Source: an uncultured Flavobacteriaceae bacterium
Lineage (GTDB): Bacteria > Bacteroidota > Bacteroidia > Flavobacteriales > Flavobacteriaceae
Direction of reading: 5' to 3'
Assembly (NCBI GenBank): GCA_947494205.1
Contig: CANLUH010000013.1
Span: forward strand, 46,820-110,819
Length of the DNA stretch: 64,000 nucleotides
In this document: piece by piece, positions 43,905 through 53,283 of the stretch
Numbering within the stretch: the first letter of the stretch is position 1
Layout: each line of letters opens with the position of its first letter
Position numbers and translations under genes: made by a program
The notes under the pieces: generated by a model
Told to the model about the DNA's origin: nothing
Databases searched by the model: none
Seen by the model: the letters and a program-made list of their open reading frames with translations, nothing else

Positions 43905-45293
43905 TTAATTTTTTATTTTGAAATTATCATACAAGTATTCTTGCCAAGAGTGATTTTCTAACCTCGTTATATAATGGTTATATTTTCTGTTAATGCTTTC
44001 TCGCTGTATTTCAGAAAAAAGAGGAGAATTAATAGATTCCTTTAATAATAGCGTATTATTATCTGAGAGTAATATTAAATAATTGGTGTCTGTACGTTCT
44101 GCATTATTTAAGTTGTAAAACGTAATAGTATTGTCCCAATTAAACGTGCTAGAAAGTATTAAAATGGCAAATGCAATTTGTGTATTTACTCGTAATAAAT
44201 ACCATAGATTTTTAATGTTTGAAACCTTGATTAATGTAGTAAACAGTCCAATAAGTGTTAATAGTAAATAGACATTAACCCCAATACGTTTGTACGTTAA
44301 CCCGAAAGACGTAATGTATTGGTAGTTCTTTATACTAATAACTATTACAAGGGCACTATTTAGAATAATCCATACATACGTTAACCATTTTAAGTTTTTA
44401 TTTTTTTTATAAAAGTTTAAGTCACCTCTAAAAAAGTAGAGAATGATAACGATAGCAAAAATTATGGAAGCAATAAGAGCATTAATACCACTGTGTACTG
44501 AGTTAGAAAATTCTGAAGCATTAGTAATGTCTGTTTGTAAAACATAAGCAATATCGGTTATTAAAAATAGAGTAATCAATAGGTTTAGAGCACTCATTAA
44601 AACGACACCTAATTGTTTCTCTCCCTCTAATTTTTTTTCTGAAGGGTTTTCAGTTCGTAATAAACCATTACCAGTAGATAAATCTGTTTTAGTTAATGGT
44701 TCTATAGCAATAGGGCGCGAAATATTATTGAATAAATAATAACCAAGAACAGTTATTAAAACCCATTGTAAGTTGATAAAACTAAAATCTATTTTAGAAA
44801 TTAAATTGTCGAATACTGGGTTCCCATTTCTGTACAACCCTATAAATAGAATGATAACTATTGCAGGAATACCCACAATTTTAATCCAGTACAAATAATC
44901 TATTTTTCGTTTTTCTATAGTGTCTTCGTTATTACTTTGTTGAAGACGTTCTTGATAACGATGAAAGAAGGCAGCAATAGTAGTGTAACAACCGTTAAGC
45001 CAACTAATATATATAGCCGTTTTATGTTCAGATACAGTACCAACAAGTATAAAAAACGATAGGATGTTTGCAATAATTGCTAAATCCGATTGGTATAAAA
45101 AGACTGCAATACCACTTATTAAATAGCCTATTGTTTTTATAATAACATTCGTTTTTGTAAAAGCAGCTTTTCTGTTCGTAAATAGAATACTAATAGTTAG
45201 CATACTAAATACAATAAGATTTAAACCCAAACCCTGTTTGTAAAACAAAGTGCTAAACCCAATAGCTGCGATAATATTAAATAGTTGTTTCAT
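43905..45293 (-). CDS. DUF4173 multi-pass membrane protein
   Basis: 462 residues with about eleven membrane segments; TYKRIGVNVYLLLTLIGLFTTLIKV near residue 325-350 and NYLILLSDNNTLLLKESINSPLF match DUF4173 (formerly DUF4153-like). First gene of the seven-gene operon. A perfect 7-5-7 palindrome (45310-45328) lies 17 bp before its ATG and the regulator gene ends 20 bp beyond that, so it is a likely target of the winged-helix regulator. Confidence 0.78.
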   Translation of the reverse strand: MKQLFNIIAAIGFSTLFYKQGLGLNLIVFSMLTISILFTNRKAAFTKTNVIIKTIGYLISGIAVFLYQSDLAIIANILSFFILVGTVSEHKTAIYISWLNGCYTTIAAFFHRYQERLQQSNNEDTIEKRKIDYLYWIKIVGIPAIVIILFIGLYRNGNPVFDNLISKIDFSFINLQWVLITVLGYYLFNNISRPIAIEPLTKTDLSTGNGLLRTENPSEKKLEGEKQLGVVLMSALNLLITLFLITDIAYVLQTDITNASEFSNSVHSGINALIASIIFAIVIILYFFRGDLNFYKKNKNLKWLTYVWIILNSALVIVISIKNYQYITSFGLTYKRIGVNVYLLLTLIGLFTTLIKVSNIKNLWYLLRVNTQIAFAILILSSTFNWDNTITFYNLNNAERTDTNYLILLSDNNTLLLKESINSPLFSEIQRESINRKYNHYITRLENHSWQEYLYDNFKIKN

Positions 45294-45309
45294 AAAGTTG
45301 TTTTTAAAG

Positions 45310-45328
45310 TACTTTGAATTTCAAAGTA
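45310..45328 (-). promoter_or_regulatory. Operator palindrome 1 (TACTTTG-N5-CAAAGTA)
   Basis: TACTTTGAATTTCAAAGTA, perfect 7-bp arms around a 5-base centre, between the winged-helix gene and the DUF4173 operon. On the minus strand it includes TTACTTTG, close to the -7 consensus, so binding would block the promoter. Identical arms recur at 46343-46361. Confidence 0.75.
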
Positions 45329-45348
45329 AATGAATAAAAAAAATGTTG

Positions 45349-45642
45349 TTATTGTTTATTAATTAATTTTTCTAAAGCATTAATGTGCTTTTTAAATTCT
45401 GCTTTTCCCAAAGAGGAAGCACTATAACGTGTATTAGGCTTTCTGCCAATAAACTGTTTTTCTACAGAAATATATTCTGCCTTTTCCAGTGCTTTTGTGT
45501 GACTTGCTAGATTACCGTCTGTAGCACCTAACAACTCTTTAAGCGTTTTAAAATCTGCATATTCGTTTACCATTAAAACAGACATAATGCCTAATCTTAT
45601 ACGGTGATCAAATACTTTGTTTATGTTATTTATTATACTCAA
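45349..45642 (-). CDS. Winged-helix transcriptional regulator (MarR/ArsR-like, PF13601 type)
   Basis: 97 residues. [71 protein letters not shown] is a complete winged helix of the kind that follows membrane-protein genes in Bacteroidota. The start appears to be TTG at 45642: no in-frame ATG lies between it and the upstream stop, and the next Met would remove the first helix. A half-site TACTTTG sits at 45613-45619. Palindromes flank it on both sides (45310, 46343). The 63-bp heptamer array lies directly upstream. Confidence 0.85.
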   Translation of the reverse strand: MSIINNINKVFDHRIRLGIMSVLMVNEYADFKTLKELLGATDGNLASHTKALEKAEYISVEKQFIGRKPNTRYSASSLGKAEFKKHINALEKLINKQ

Positions 45643-45663
45643 AACGATAATTAAAAAATATTT

Positions 45664-46334
<671 letters not shown>

Positions 46335-46342
46335 AATTAAAG

Positions 46343-46361
46343 TACTTTGAAACACAAAGTA
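46343..46361 (-). promoter_or_regulatory. Operator palindrome 2 (TACTTTG-N5-CAAAGTA)
   Basis: TACTTTGAAACACAAAGTA: arms identical to 45310-45328, different centre. It lies 8 bp before the ATG at 46334. Two identical arms before the two transcription units around one regulator are strong evidence for a shared operator. Confidence 0.78.
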
Positions 46362-46507
46362 AAATAATTAAGTTGAAATTTGCAAGTTAAAAGTTTGCTA
46401 ATTTTTGAAACAAAACGATATTTTGATAGACTTATCTATTGAAAACATTTTTGTAGAATGATACAAAAGTGTTTAAATTAGAGTCTAACCAATTAAAAAA
46501 AAGAATT

Positions 46508-46867
46508 ATGATTAGTTTATTATTTAACATAGCCTGCATCTCTGGAGGAATTTTATTAGGATTAGCAACATTAGATAAATGGGATGGGGAAAGTAATTTT
46601 TTTAATAAAATTGCAGGCATTTTGGCTCCTTTTCAAACGATTATTGGTGGAGCTTTAACTATAATTGGTATTATGCGCTTGTTAGGAGGACATAGTATAT
46701 TATTTAGTGTTGTCGGCGTTTTAGGCGGTTTTTTATTATTAACGCATGCCATAGGAAAAGCGCCAGCATTTGGTGATACCTTAAAAAAAATATCAGATAA
46801 ATTAATGCCCTTTAAAGCTGCAATAGGTATTGCTTTAATTGTAATGGGATTAATTAGACTATTTTAA
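46508..46867 (+). CDS. Hypothetical membrane protein, 119 residues
   Basis: Started at the ATG at 46508 (MISLLFNIAC); a GTG at 46469 would add a charged, unlikely N-terminus. Four hydrophobic segments with two similar halves: GILAPFQTIIGGALTIIGIMRLLGG and KLMPFKAAIGIALIVMGLIRLF, an internal repeat. No known function. The next gene begins 8 bp later. Confidence 0.7.
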   Translation: MISLLFNIACISGGILLGLATLDKWDGESNFFNKIAGILAPFQTIIGGALTIIGIMRLLGGHSILFSVVGVLGGFLLLTHAIGKAPAFGDTLKKISDKLMPFKAAIGIALIVMGLIRLF

Positions 46868-46875
46868 AAGGGTAT

Positions 46876-47223
46876 ATGAATCCTGCAGAAAACTATATCA
46901 TTAATCAACCAGAGCCGTACCGTTCTATTTTAATGCACATTCAAACAATAATTGAGCATACAGCTCCGCAAGTTGAACTAAAGTATAAATATAAAATCCC
47001 TTTTTATTATATCAATAACAAACCTTTATGTTATCTCAATGCGAGCCATAAAGGGCAATATGTAGATGTCGGCTTTTGGATGGGAACTAAAATAAAATGT
47101 CATCAAGAACATCAAGTGACAGAAAAGCGTAAACAAATGTTTTCGTTACGTTACACTAGTTTAGAAACAATAGATGATGTTGTCTTAATGGATGTTTTAA
47201 AAGAGGCTATTACACTATACTAA
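46876..47223 (+). CDS. DUF1801 family protein
   Basis: 115 residues. The YdhG-like/DUF1801 fold: QPEPYRSILMHIQTIIEHTAPQVELKYKYKIPFYYINNKPLCYLNASHKGQYVDVGFW. Function unknown. A terminator follows at 47247. Confidence 0.85.
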   Translation: MNPAENYIINQPEPYRSILMHIQTIIEHTAPQVELKYKYKIPFYYINNKPLCYLNASHKGQYVDVGFWMGTKIKCHQEHQVTEKRKQMFSLRYTSLETIDDVVLMDVLKEAITLY

Positions 47224-47246
47224 AAATAGAAATACAAATCCAATAT

Positions 47247-47285
47247 AATAAACCTGTAAAGTATTGATTTTACAGGTTTATTTTA
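47247..47285 (+). terminator. Intrinsic terminator
   Basis: AATAAACCTGTAAA (47247-47260), 8-base loop, TTTACAGGTTTATT (47269-47282), then TTT. Confidence 0.88.
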
Positions 47286-47387
47286 ATGTGTGAAAAATAA
47301 TTTTTCAAAAATCTAATTAAAAACTGGGTAATGAACTTCTATTAGGAATACTATGTTACATAACAAAGTTTAACAAATAGAAATATC

Positions 47388-49364
47388 ATGAGAAATTTAT
47401 TTATCCTTATTTGGTTGCTCATTAGCAGTCACTGGGCGTTTTCCCAAATTACCAAAAATGATTGTAACAATGGTAGTTTAGAAGAAGGTACATTTAATCA
47501 TTGGTCTAATTACACAGGCTCTTTTAATGGAGGAAATGTTAATTTAAACAGCCTAAATGCAGGTACCGTTTCTGGGCGACATACATTAGTTACAAACGGA
47601 CTTGATCCAGAATTAGGTGCTCAAGGAGTATCTATGCCTATGGTAGTTAATGGTAATTATGCTTTTCGCCTTGGAAATAGTAATGACGGAAACCAATTTG
47701 ATCACACCCGTTACACATTTACAGTAGATGATAATAATAAAGATTTTAGCTTTAGATATGCAATAGTACTAGAGGATCCTTCTGGACATTCAGCAGAAGA
47801 TAAACCATTCTTTGAGTATCGTATTATTAAAGGCACAAGTACTTCTTTTTGGAATTTATGGCTTAATACAATACAGCAAGAAAAATGGATAGCAGATAGT
47901 ACAGACCCGTTTTTTGAAGCAATTGGAGGAGGTTTAGTTTATAGAGATTGGTCTACAAAATGTATAGATTTAAGTGAATATGTAGGAGATACTGTTACAA
48001 TATTATTTTCTGCAGCCGATTGTTCGCAAGGCGCTCATTATGGCTATGCATATATAGATGGTATGTGCTCTAATGCTAATGGAGCTAATGCATCATTTAC
48101 AGTTGCTAATGAGTTTTGCCCAGACAATTCTTTAATAGCAGATGGTTCGGCCTCTATAAATGAAGATAGTCATTTTTGGTCAGTTCAGGAGTCATTACCA
48201 AACTGGACAGGTGTTGGCACAGAATATACACAATGGTTTATTGCTAACGAAGCTGGTACAATAGATTTAAAAAGTTTTATAGAAGGTAAAGGTGGAACGT
48301 TTAAATGTAATACCTATTATAGGGTTAAATTAGCCGTAAGTAATGAATGCGTGGCATGGGATTCAGAGACTAAACTGGTATATGCTATATGTCCAGAAGT
48401 TAATGCAGGTAACGATATATGTTGTAAAGGGACAGGAGTTAAACATATAATAGGTTCTACTTCAAATAATGATAACTACACCTACAGTTGGTCGCCTACT
48501 ATAGGGCTCTATAATCCTACTAATGAATACACAGGAGTTAATTGTTCTGTATTACAAAGTATGGGGCTTACCCATATGACCTATACTCTTACAGCAACAG
48601 ATGAGTCTGGTTGCCAAGGTACAGATACGGTTACCGTGTATTTAGGCCCGCCAACTGGAGCAATAGTCCAAAATGGAGATTGTTGTAGTAAAAATTTAAA
48701 ATTCAATGGTACAAATTATACACATTTAGAGTGGTCTACAGGAGAAGAGAATGTAGATGAAATTGTTGTAGACATGCCAGGGACATATTGGGTTACGGCA
48801 TATAATTCATGTGGAGGCAAATCTTTCTCTATAGTTGTTGAAGATGGTTTTGATCGTTATTATGCTAATTTAAATGATGAGAATGTACATTCTTATTACT
48901 CTTCTACAAGTAATGTTAACTCTTATAATACATTCAATATTTGGCATGTAGAAGACCCACAGCCTACATATGGCGAGTATTTTGCAACAGAATATAAGTT
49001 AGAAATCTATAATAGATGGGGAGAACTAATTAGAACTATAACAGAGCAAATTCCATCTTGTCAAGGTTTCGATAATCCAGCAATACACTGGGATGGAACA
49101 GTAGGAGGAAGTAATGTGCAAAGCGGAATTTATAATGGGAAATTATATTTGAAAAATTGTCAATTTAATACTAATTGGCAAGAAGTAAAAGTCAATTATT
49201 GTGAAGAGTGGGGCGGTTACACTTGTTTAGAATGGGATTGTCTCTTTTTCTTATACTCATTTGAATGTGGTTTCTTTAAAAAGAATATTTGTTTGGAATG
49301 GCAAGACCCTCAATGTATAGACGAACGTAAAGAGCTTGTATTTCCCATACATATCGAATTTTAA
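47388..49364 (+). CDS. Large secreted Cys-rich protein with gliding-motility-type C-terminal region
   Basis: 658 residues; signal peptide ends near WAFSQ. Residues 25-230 look like a beta-jellyroll, 240-430 like PKD/Ig-type repeats (SWSPTIGLYNPTNEYTGVNCS, TYTLTATDESGCQGTDTVTVY), then YKLEIYNRWGELIRTI...IHWDGTVGGSNVQSGIYNGKLYLKNC, the gliding-motility-associated (CHU_C-like) C-terminal domain used by type IX secretion. A ~65-residue Cys- and Trp-rich tail follows this domain, which is unusual because the sorting domain is normally terminal. The next gene, 12 bp away, encodes a type A sorting protein, so they are likely a secreted pair. Confidence 0.78.
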   Translation: MRNLFILIWLLISSHWAFSQITKNDCNNGSLEEGTFNHWSNYTGSFNGGNVNLNSLNAGTVSGRHTLVTNGLDPELGAQGVSMPMVVNGNYAFRLGNSNDGNQFDHTRYTFTVDDNNKDFSFRYAIVLEDPSGHSAEDKPFFEYRIIKGTSTSFWNLWLNTIQQEKWIADSTDPFFEAIGGGLVYRDWSTKCIDLSEYVGDTVTILFSAADCSQGAHYGYAYIDGMCSNANGANASFTVANEFCPDNSLIADGSASINEDSHFWSVQESLPNWTGVGTEYTQWFIANEAGTIDLKSFIEGKGGTFKCNTYYRVKLAVSNECVAWDSETKLVYAICPEVNAGNDICCKGTGVKHIIGSTSNNDNYTYSWSPTIGLYNPTNEYTGVNCSVLQSMGLTHMTYTLTATDESGCQGTDTVTVYLGPPTGAIVQNGDCCSKNLKFNGTNYTHLEWSTGEENVDEIVVDMPGTYWVTAYNSCGGKSFSIVVEDGFDRYYANLNDENVHSYYSSTSNVNSYNTFNIWHVEDPQPTYGEYFATEYKLEIYNRWGELIRTITEQIPSCQGFDNPAIHWDGTVGGSNVQSGIYNGKLYLKNCQFNTNWQEVKVNYCEEWGGYTCLEWDCLFFLYSFECGFFKKNICLEWQDPQCIDERKELVFPIHIEF

Positions 49365-49376
49365 AATTAAAACATT

Positions 49377-50201
49377 ATGAAAAAAATAAAAGTAATAGCA
49401 TTTCTATTGGTATGTGGTCTAATGAATGCTCAAAACGAAAACAATGCAGAATCTTCAATTACTAATGAACAATATATAACTAGTCTTTCTGTTAATGATA
49501 AAGCTTGCTTTATAAACGGAATAGATAAAGCTTGGCATATAAAACCAAATGAATTAGCTACAGCATATCCTGAAGAAATTCACCCAGAAGCGATACCAAA
49601 TGCAACATTGCCAAGTTTTCAGGAATTAACAATAATGCCATTTCAAGAGATTGAATTATTATCTCTATACGATTGGGAAGCTCTAATAGGAGATAATGAT
49701 GTTTGGGAAGGTTATATAGGAAAAGGTAAATTAAAACTAGGAAATCAAATTCTTGATGGAATACTTAAATACATGCGTATTACTAGATTTCCAAGCGTAA
49801 CATCCGATAAGGTATATCAAGTGTATTATGCATGGTACACCTCAGAACTAAACAGTCCTATTGTAGAAATAGAACACTTGGTATTGTTAAATGGAAACAT
49901 GGAAGTAACAGAAAAAAAGATTGTAAATAGATTAAAAGAGCTCTCTAAGTTTTCTAACATTAAATTATCACCTAATCCAGCTGAAAATCATGTTAATATA
50001 AGTCTTATAAGACCTTTAAAAGAAAAGGCTAGAGTAAAAATTGTAACATTGTCTGGAATTATACTTAGAGAGGTTGAGTTTAATAAAGAAAAACAAAATC
50101 TGTCCTTAGATGTAAAAGTACTTAAAAGTGGTTTTTATATCATTGAAGTATATGAGGGAGATATTAAAAGAGGAACTAAAAACTTGATAATAGAAAGATA
50201 A
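49377..50201 (+). CDS. Secreted protein with type IX (type A) sorting domain
   Basis: 274 residues; signal peptide ends at LMNAQ. The C-terminus SNIKLSPNPAENHVNISLIRP...ARVKIVTLSGIILREVEF...LKSGFYIIEVYEGDIKRGTKNLIIER is the classical Por-type C-terminal sorting domain. The middle has no family call. Followed by a 42-bp palindrome. Confidence 0.87.
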   Translation: MKKIKVIAFLLVCGLMNAQNENNAESSITNEQYITSLSVNDKACFINGIDKAWHIKPNELATAYPEEIHPEAIPNATLPSFQELTIMPFQEIELLSLYDWEALIGDNDVWEGYIGKGKLKLGNQILDGILKYMRITRFPSVTSDKVYQVYYAWYTSELNSPIVEIEHLVLLNGNMEVTEKKIVNRLKELSKFSNIKLSPNPAENHVNISLIRPLKEKARVKIVTLSGIILREVEFNKEKQNLSLDVKVLKSGFYIIEVYEGDIKRGTKNLIIER

Positions 50202-50232
50202 TATCTAAGCTTAAAAATATGTTGTCTAAAAT

Positions 50233-50274
50233 CCCCATTATGTTTAATATATACATATATTAAACATAATGGGG
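50233..50274. terminator. Long near-perfect hairpin between convergent genes
   Basis: 20-bp arms CCCCATTATGTTTAATATAT (50233-50252) and its exact complement (50255-50274) with a 2-base centre. Only TTCAAATTTT follows, a poor U-run. It may stop transcription from both sides or act as an RNA 3' stabiliser. Confidence 0.65.
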
Positions 50275-50311
50275 TTCAAATTTTATAGTATCTATGAAAA
50301 AAGCACGTAAT

Positions 50312-51133
50312 TTATTTAGCATTTGTTAACTGTATACCTTTATAAAAACTATCTAAGAATAATGAATTATGCGTTTCGTTTTTATAAAGCTCTTTAGTAA
50401 TGTTGATGCTTTTATTGTTCTCTAATGCCTTTATAAACTCTTCTATTTTATGTTTATGAAACTCAGGTTTTGGTTGGTAAGTAATATGAATTTTAGTCTT
50501 TTTATTATACTCGGTAAGTTTAAAGCGTTTTGTGACTTCACCATCGCTAAACCATATAGCAGGGTCGTACATATGTATTACTTCAAAAGGGTGATTTAAA
50601 GATAAAATATAAGCGCCAAAATAACCACCGTAAGAATGCCCTATTAACGTTTCGTGATTATTAGTTGCATAGTTGCTATTAACATCGGGTATTAATTCTT
50701 TAGTTAAATAATTATAGAATGTCATCCCTTTTCCAGAGTTAGAACTGTTGTACCAAGTAGAATCTACAGCTTCGCCATCGTACTCTATTCTAGATTCGCT
50801 AAACGTTAAATCGATACCTCTTTTAAATTTCCAATCTACATGCGGAATGCCTACAATTATCGATTTCTCAATTTTAGCATTGGCAGCCATATCGAAAGCT
50901 ATATCTTTTATTAAATCGAAACGCCACTCAGCATCAAAAACATAAACAACAGGATAACTTAAAGAATCGGAATATTTAAGTGGTAAACTTACCCAATAAT
51001 CGCGTGTTTCATTTAAATGTTCAGATGGTATTGTGTGCTTAAAAGTTTTAGAGGCACAAAACGTGTTTTGAGCAAATGTGTTTAAACTTATTAATAGAAA
51101 TAAAACTAAGTTTAGTGAAATTTTTATTTTCAA
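50312..51133 (-). CDS. Exported alpha/beta hydrolase, esterase D-like
   Basis: 273 residues; signal peptide ends at TFAQ. Esterase-like motifs: YPVVYVFDAEWRFDLI, IVGIPHVDWKFKRGIDLTFS, nucleophile Ser in IGHSYGGYFGAYIL, Asp in YDPAIW, and His in NETHNSL. FrmB/IroE-like putative esterase. Ester substrate unknown. Only 2 bp downstream of the next gene. Confidence 0.87.
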   Translation of the reverse strand: MKIKISLNLVLFLLISLNTFAQNTFCASKTFKHTIPSEHLNETRDYWVSLPLKYSDSLSYPVVYVFDAEWRFDLIKDIAFDMAANAKIEKSIIVGIPHVDWKFKRGIDLTFSESRIEYDGEAVDSTWYNSSNSGKGMTFYNYLTKELIPDVNSNYATNNHETLIGHSYGGYFGAYILSLNHPFEVIHMYDPAIWFSDGEVTKRFKLTEYNKKTKIHITYQPKPEFHKHKIEEFIKALENNKSINITKELYKNETHNSLFLDSFYKGIQLTNAK

Positions 51134-51135
51134 AT

Positions 51136-51654
51136 TTATTTTGTTTTAGCTGAAATAATTTTTTTAAGTATTTGAAACTCTTCAGGAGTCACTGACTTTT
51201 TGGGAATTAAAAAATGCTCCGAACTATTTAAGGAAATATAATCATCAAGAATTTTTATACTTGTAAAATTGGTCCATTTTTCAATTGTTTCTTGCCCATC
51301 TTGAATAACAGAAAGGCTATTGTTTGATAAGATTAATTTATGCGAAATGTATTGTTCTTGTTCATTTAAATATCTAATAACACTCTTTTTCCATTTCTGT
51401 ATTATTGCTAATTTTTCTAAATATTTAAAAATAAATACTATTAGAGGAATAAAAGGAATTATTAATATTTCATACTCATTTTTAGCTTTAGTATAAAAAA
51501 ATAGAAGAACAAATACCATTAAAAGAATTACTGAATTTCTAAATAGAGGTTTAATTTCAGTATTATGAATATAACTTCCTTGATTATTTTTAAAGTAAAT
51601 TTCTTCAAAATGATTTCGGTGGAAGTTTAGAGTTATTTCTATGTTTTCTGTCAA
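51136..51654 (-). CDS. YcxB-like membrane protein
   Basis: 172 residues. Two hydrophobic segments near 40-56 and 60-78, then a C-terminal PH-like region (HKLILSNNSLSVIQDGQETIEKWTNFTSIKILDDYISLNSSEHFLIPKKS) of the YcxB type. It begins with TTG at 51654; an in-frame stop lies three codons upstream and no ATG occurs before the first membrane segment. Confidence 0.75.
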   Translation of the reverse strand: MTENIEITLNFHRNHFEEIYFKNNQGSYIHNTEIKPLFRNSVILLMVFVLLFFYTKAKNEYEILIIPFIPLIVFIFKYLEKLAIIQKWKKSVIRYLNEQEQYISHKLILSNNSLSVIQDGQETIEKWTNFTSIKILDDYISLNSSEHFLIPKKSVTPEEFQILKKIISAKTK

Positions 51655-51724
51655 AAAAGTTATTGTTAATATGAAAATCTAAAAGCTAAATAAATTAATA
51701 ATTTAGCTTTTATGTTATAACTCA

Positions 51725-51961
51725 TTAATTATGCGACCCATCGCAATACGGTGGATTCTTAGTCTGTTTACAAGTACACAAGTATGCGGTTTTATCTTCT
51801 TCTACCTCAAATCGCATAGAAGGCGTGGCTTCTGCTTTTCTGTGTGCGCCATTGCAAAACGGTTGGTCTTCGCTATGGCCACAAGTACACCAAGCATATT
51901 TTTTTCCAGCTTCTAATTCACATTTAACAGGGGCTTCTCCTCCTCTTATATTATTTTCCAT
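51725..51961 (-). CDS. CDGSH iron-sulfur protein with two motifs
   Basis: 78 residues. Two CDGSH motifs: CTCGHSEDQPFCNGAH (residues about 25-40) and CTCKQTKNPPYCDGSH (62-77), each with the C-x-C-x2-(S/T)-x3-P-x-C-(D/N)-G-(A/S)-H ligand set for a 2Fe-2S cluster with 3 Cys and 1 His. The first has Asn instead of the usual Asp. Likely a small redox or cluster-transfer protein. Confidence 0.95.
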   Translation of the reverse strand: MENNIRGGEAPVKCELEAGKKYAWCTCGHSEDQPFCNGAHRKAEATPSMRFEVEEDKTAYLCTCKQTKNPPYCDGSHN

Positions 51962-52006
51962 AGTATTTTTAGTGTTTAATTATTTTTATTCAAGGTATTA
52001 ATTCTT

Positions 52007-52501
52007 TTAATCAATTTCTGAGTCATTCAAACCATCAATTAATTGGTCAATTTGTATGATTATGAGTTTTCGTTTCTGTTTCGCTTTTTCAATAGTTTCT
52101 TCAGTACTCTTTGGATTTGAAATCTGATTATTATAGTATTCAACAATAGTTCTCATAGCATTCATTTTTGCGCTTAAATGAGTTTGTTCTACTTGTTGAA
52201 TTAGAACTTGTTGAGCCTTTTGCTGTAGCTTAGCCCCTTTAGCTAACTCTTTTCTATTTAGAATTATTTCTTCTCTATTTTCTTTAATTTCTTCTCGCTG
52301 CAATACAATTGTATAAATTAAAGCTGCAAATGCTAAAGCAGAAAATAAAGCATTGACAGCTCCAAACAAGTCGCCAAAGGTCCCTCTGTCTGACCAATTT
52401 GGAAGTAACACGATTATTAGTAATGCAGATAACCCCCAAATAAAAATTACTAGAATTATCAATTTTATCAATAAGCCGTTTTTTGAACTATTTTTTTCCA
52501 T
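52007..52501 (-). CDS. Hypothetical membrane protein, 164 residues
   Basis: Two hydrophobic segments (10-33 and 43-65) and a coiled coil (68-130; LQREEIKENREEIILNRKELAKGAKLQQKAQ). Such two-TM plus coiled-coil proteins are frequent accessory genes in bacteria; no function known. Encoded between the CDGSH protein and the frameshifted membrane gene. Confidence 0.7.
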   Translation of the reverse strand: MEKNSSKNGLLIKLIILVIFIWGLSALLIIVLLPNWSDRGTFGDLFGAVNALFSALAFAALIYTIVLQREEIKENREEIILNRKELAKGAKLQQKAQQVLIQQVEQTHLSAKMNAMRTIVEYYNNQISNPKSTEETIEKAKQKRKLIIIQIDQLIDGLNDSEID

Positions 52502-52682
52502 TCATTATATTAATAGCTTTTACTAAAGTAAAATATATTATAAACTTCTAATAAAAACTAAGTTAGTAAATAATGATTCTAAATTAATATTTGTTTGCGA
52601 AGCATAAAATGGTTTTCCATTTAGATAGAAATCTTTTTTTTTGAAAAGTTTTATGTGTTAAGTTTGGAGTTAGTGTGAAATA

Positions 52683-53248
52683 TTACTTGGTTCCGATTTT
52701 ATTTATTACGTCCTCTTTAGTTTCAGGTTTGAAATTAAAGAAAGTTTTCATAAAATCACTTCTGTATGTTTTCATATAAATTAGAGTAATCGTTCCAATA
52801 ACAAAAGCTCCAATAGATAGTATAATGTAATCATTAAAAAGAGAGTCTTCTAAACTATTTAACCAACTAATGTAAAATTGAAAAACGTAAACTATTGCCA
52901 AAAAAGGAATAAATAGGAGTAACTTTTTTCTAGCGTTATTTTTTCTGTTTATCATTTGGTATGAGTAAAATAACACAATTATAGAGAGAATTATATCCAA
53001 ATAGAATACTACTAAACGAGCATTTCCAGATAAAAGGCCAACTTCAGTCCCAAAAAGTTCTTTTACTTTATTAAAATTATTAATTAGCCATCCAATCTTT
53101 GCAAAAGAACCAGCAAAAGCCCAAAGTAGAAATACTAATAATATTGTGTGAAATATTTTAGCTTTATTGTTTTTCCCTTATCTCTTTTAAAGTCATGAAA
53201 CAAACCAAAAGCCATAATCGCTAATGCAATTATTGTAAATCTATTCAT
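52683..53248 (-). pseudogene. Membrane protein gene split by a -1 frameshift at GGGAAAA
   Basis: Frame 1 starts at the ATG at 53248 (MNRFTIIALAIMAFGLFHDFKRDKGK) but stops at 53137-53135. The next frame, entered by re-reading one base in GGGAAAAAC (53177-53169), continues as NNKAKIFHTILLVFLLWAFAGSF and runs to the stop at 52683, giving a 188-residue protein with five or so membrane segments. The codons around the site are AAG GGA AAA, i.e. G_GGA_AAA, a canonical -1 slippery heptamer. It may be a homopolymer deletion, a sequencing error, or programmed frameshifting. No family recognised. Confidence 0.72.
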
Positions 53249-53283
53249 TTTATTGGTTTTATTCTTTTAATACTTAATAAATG

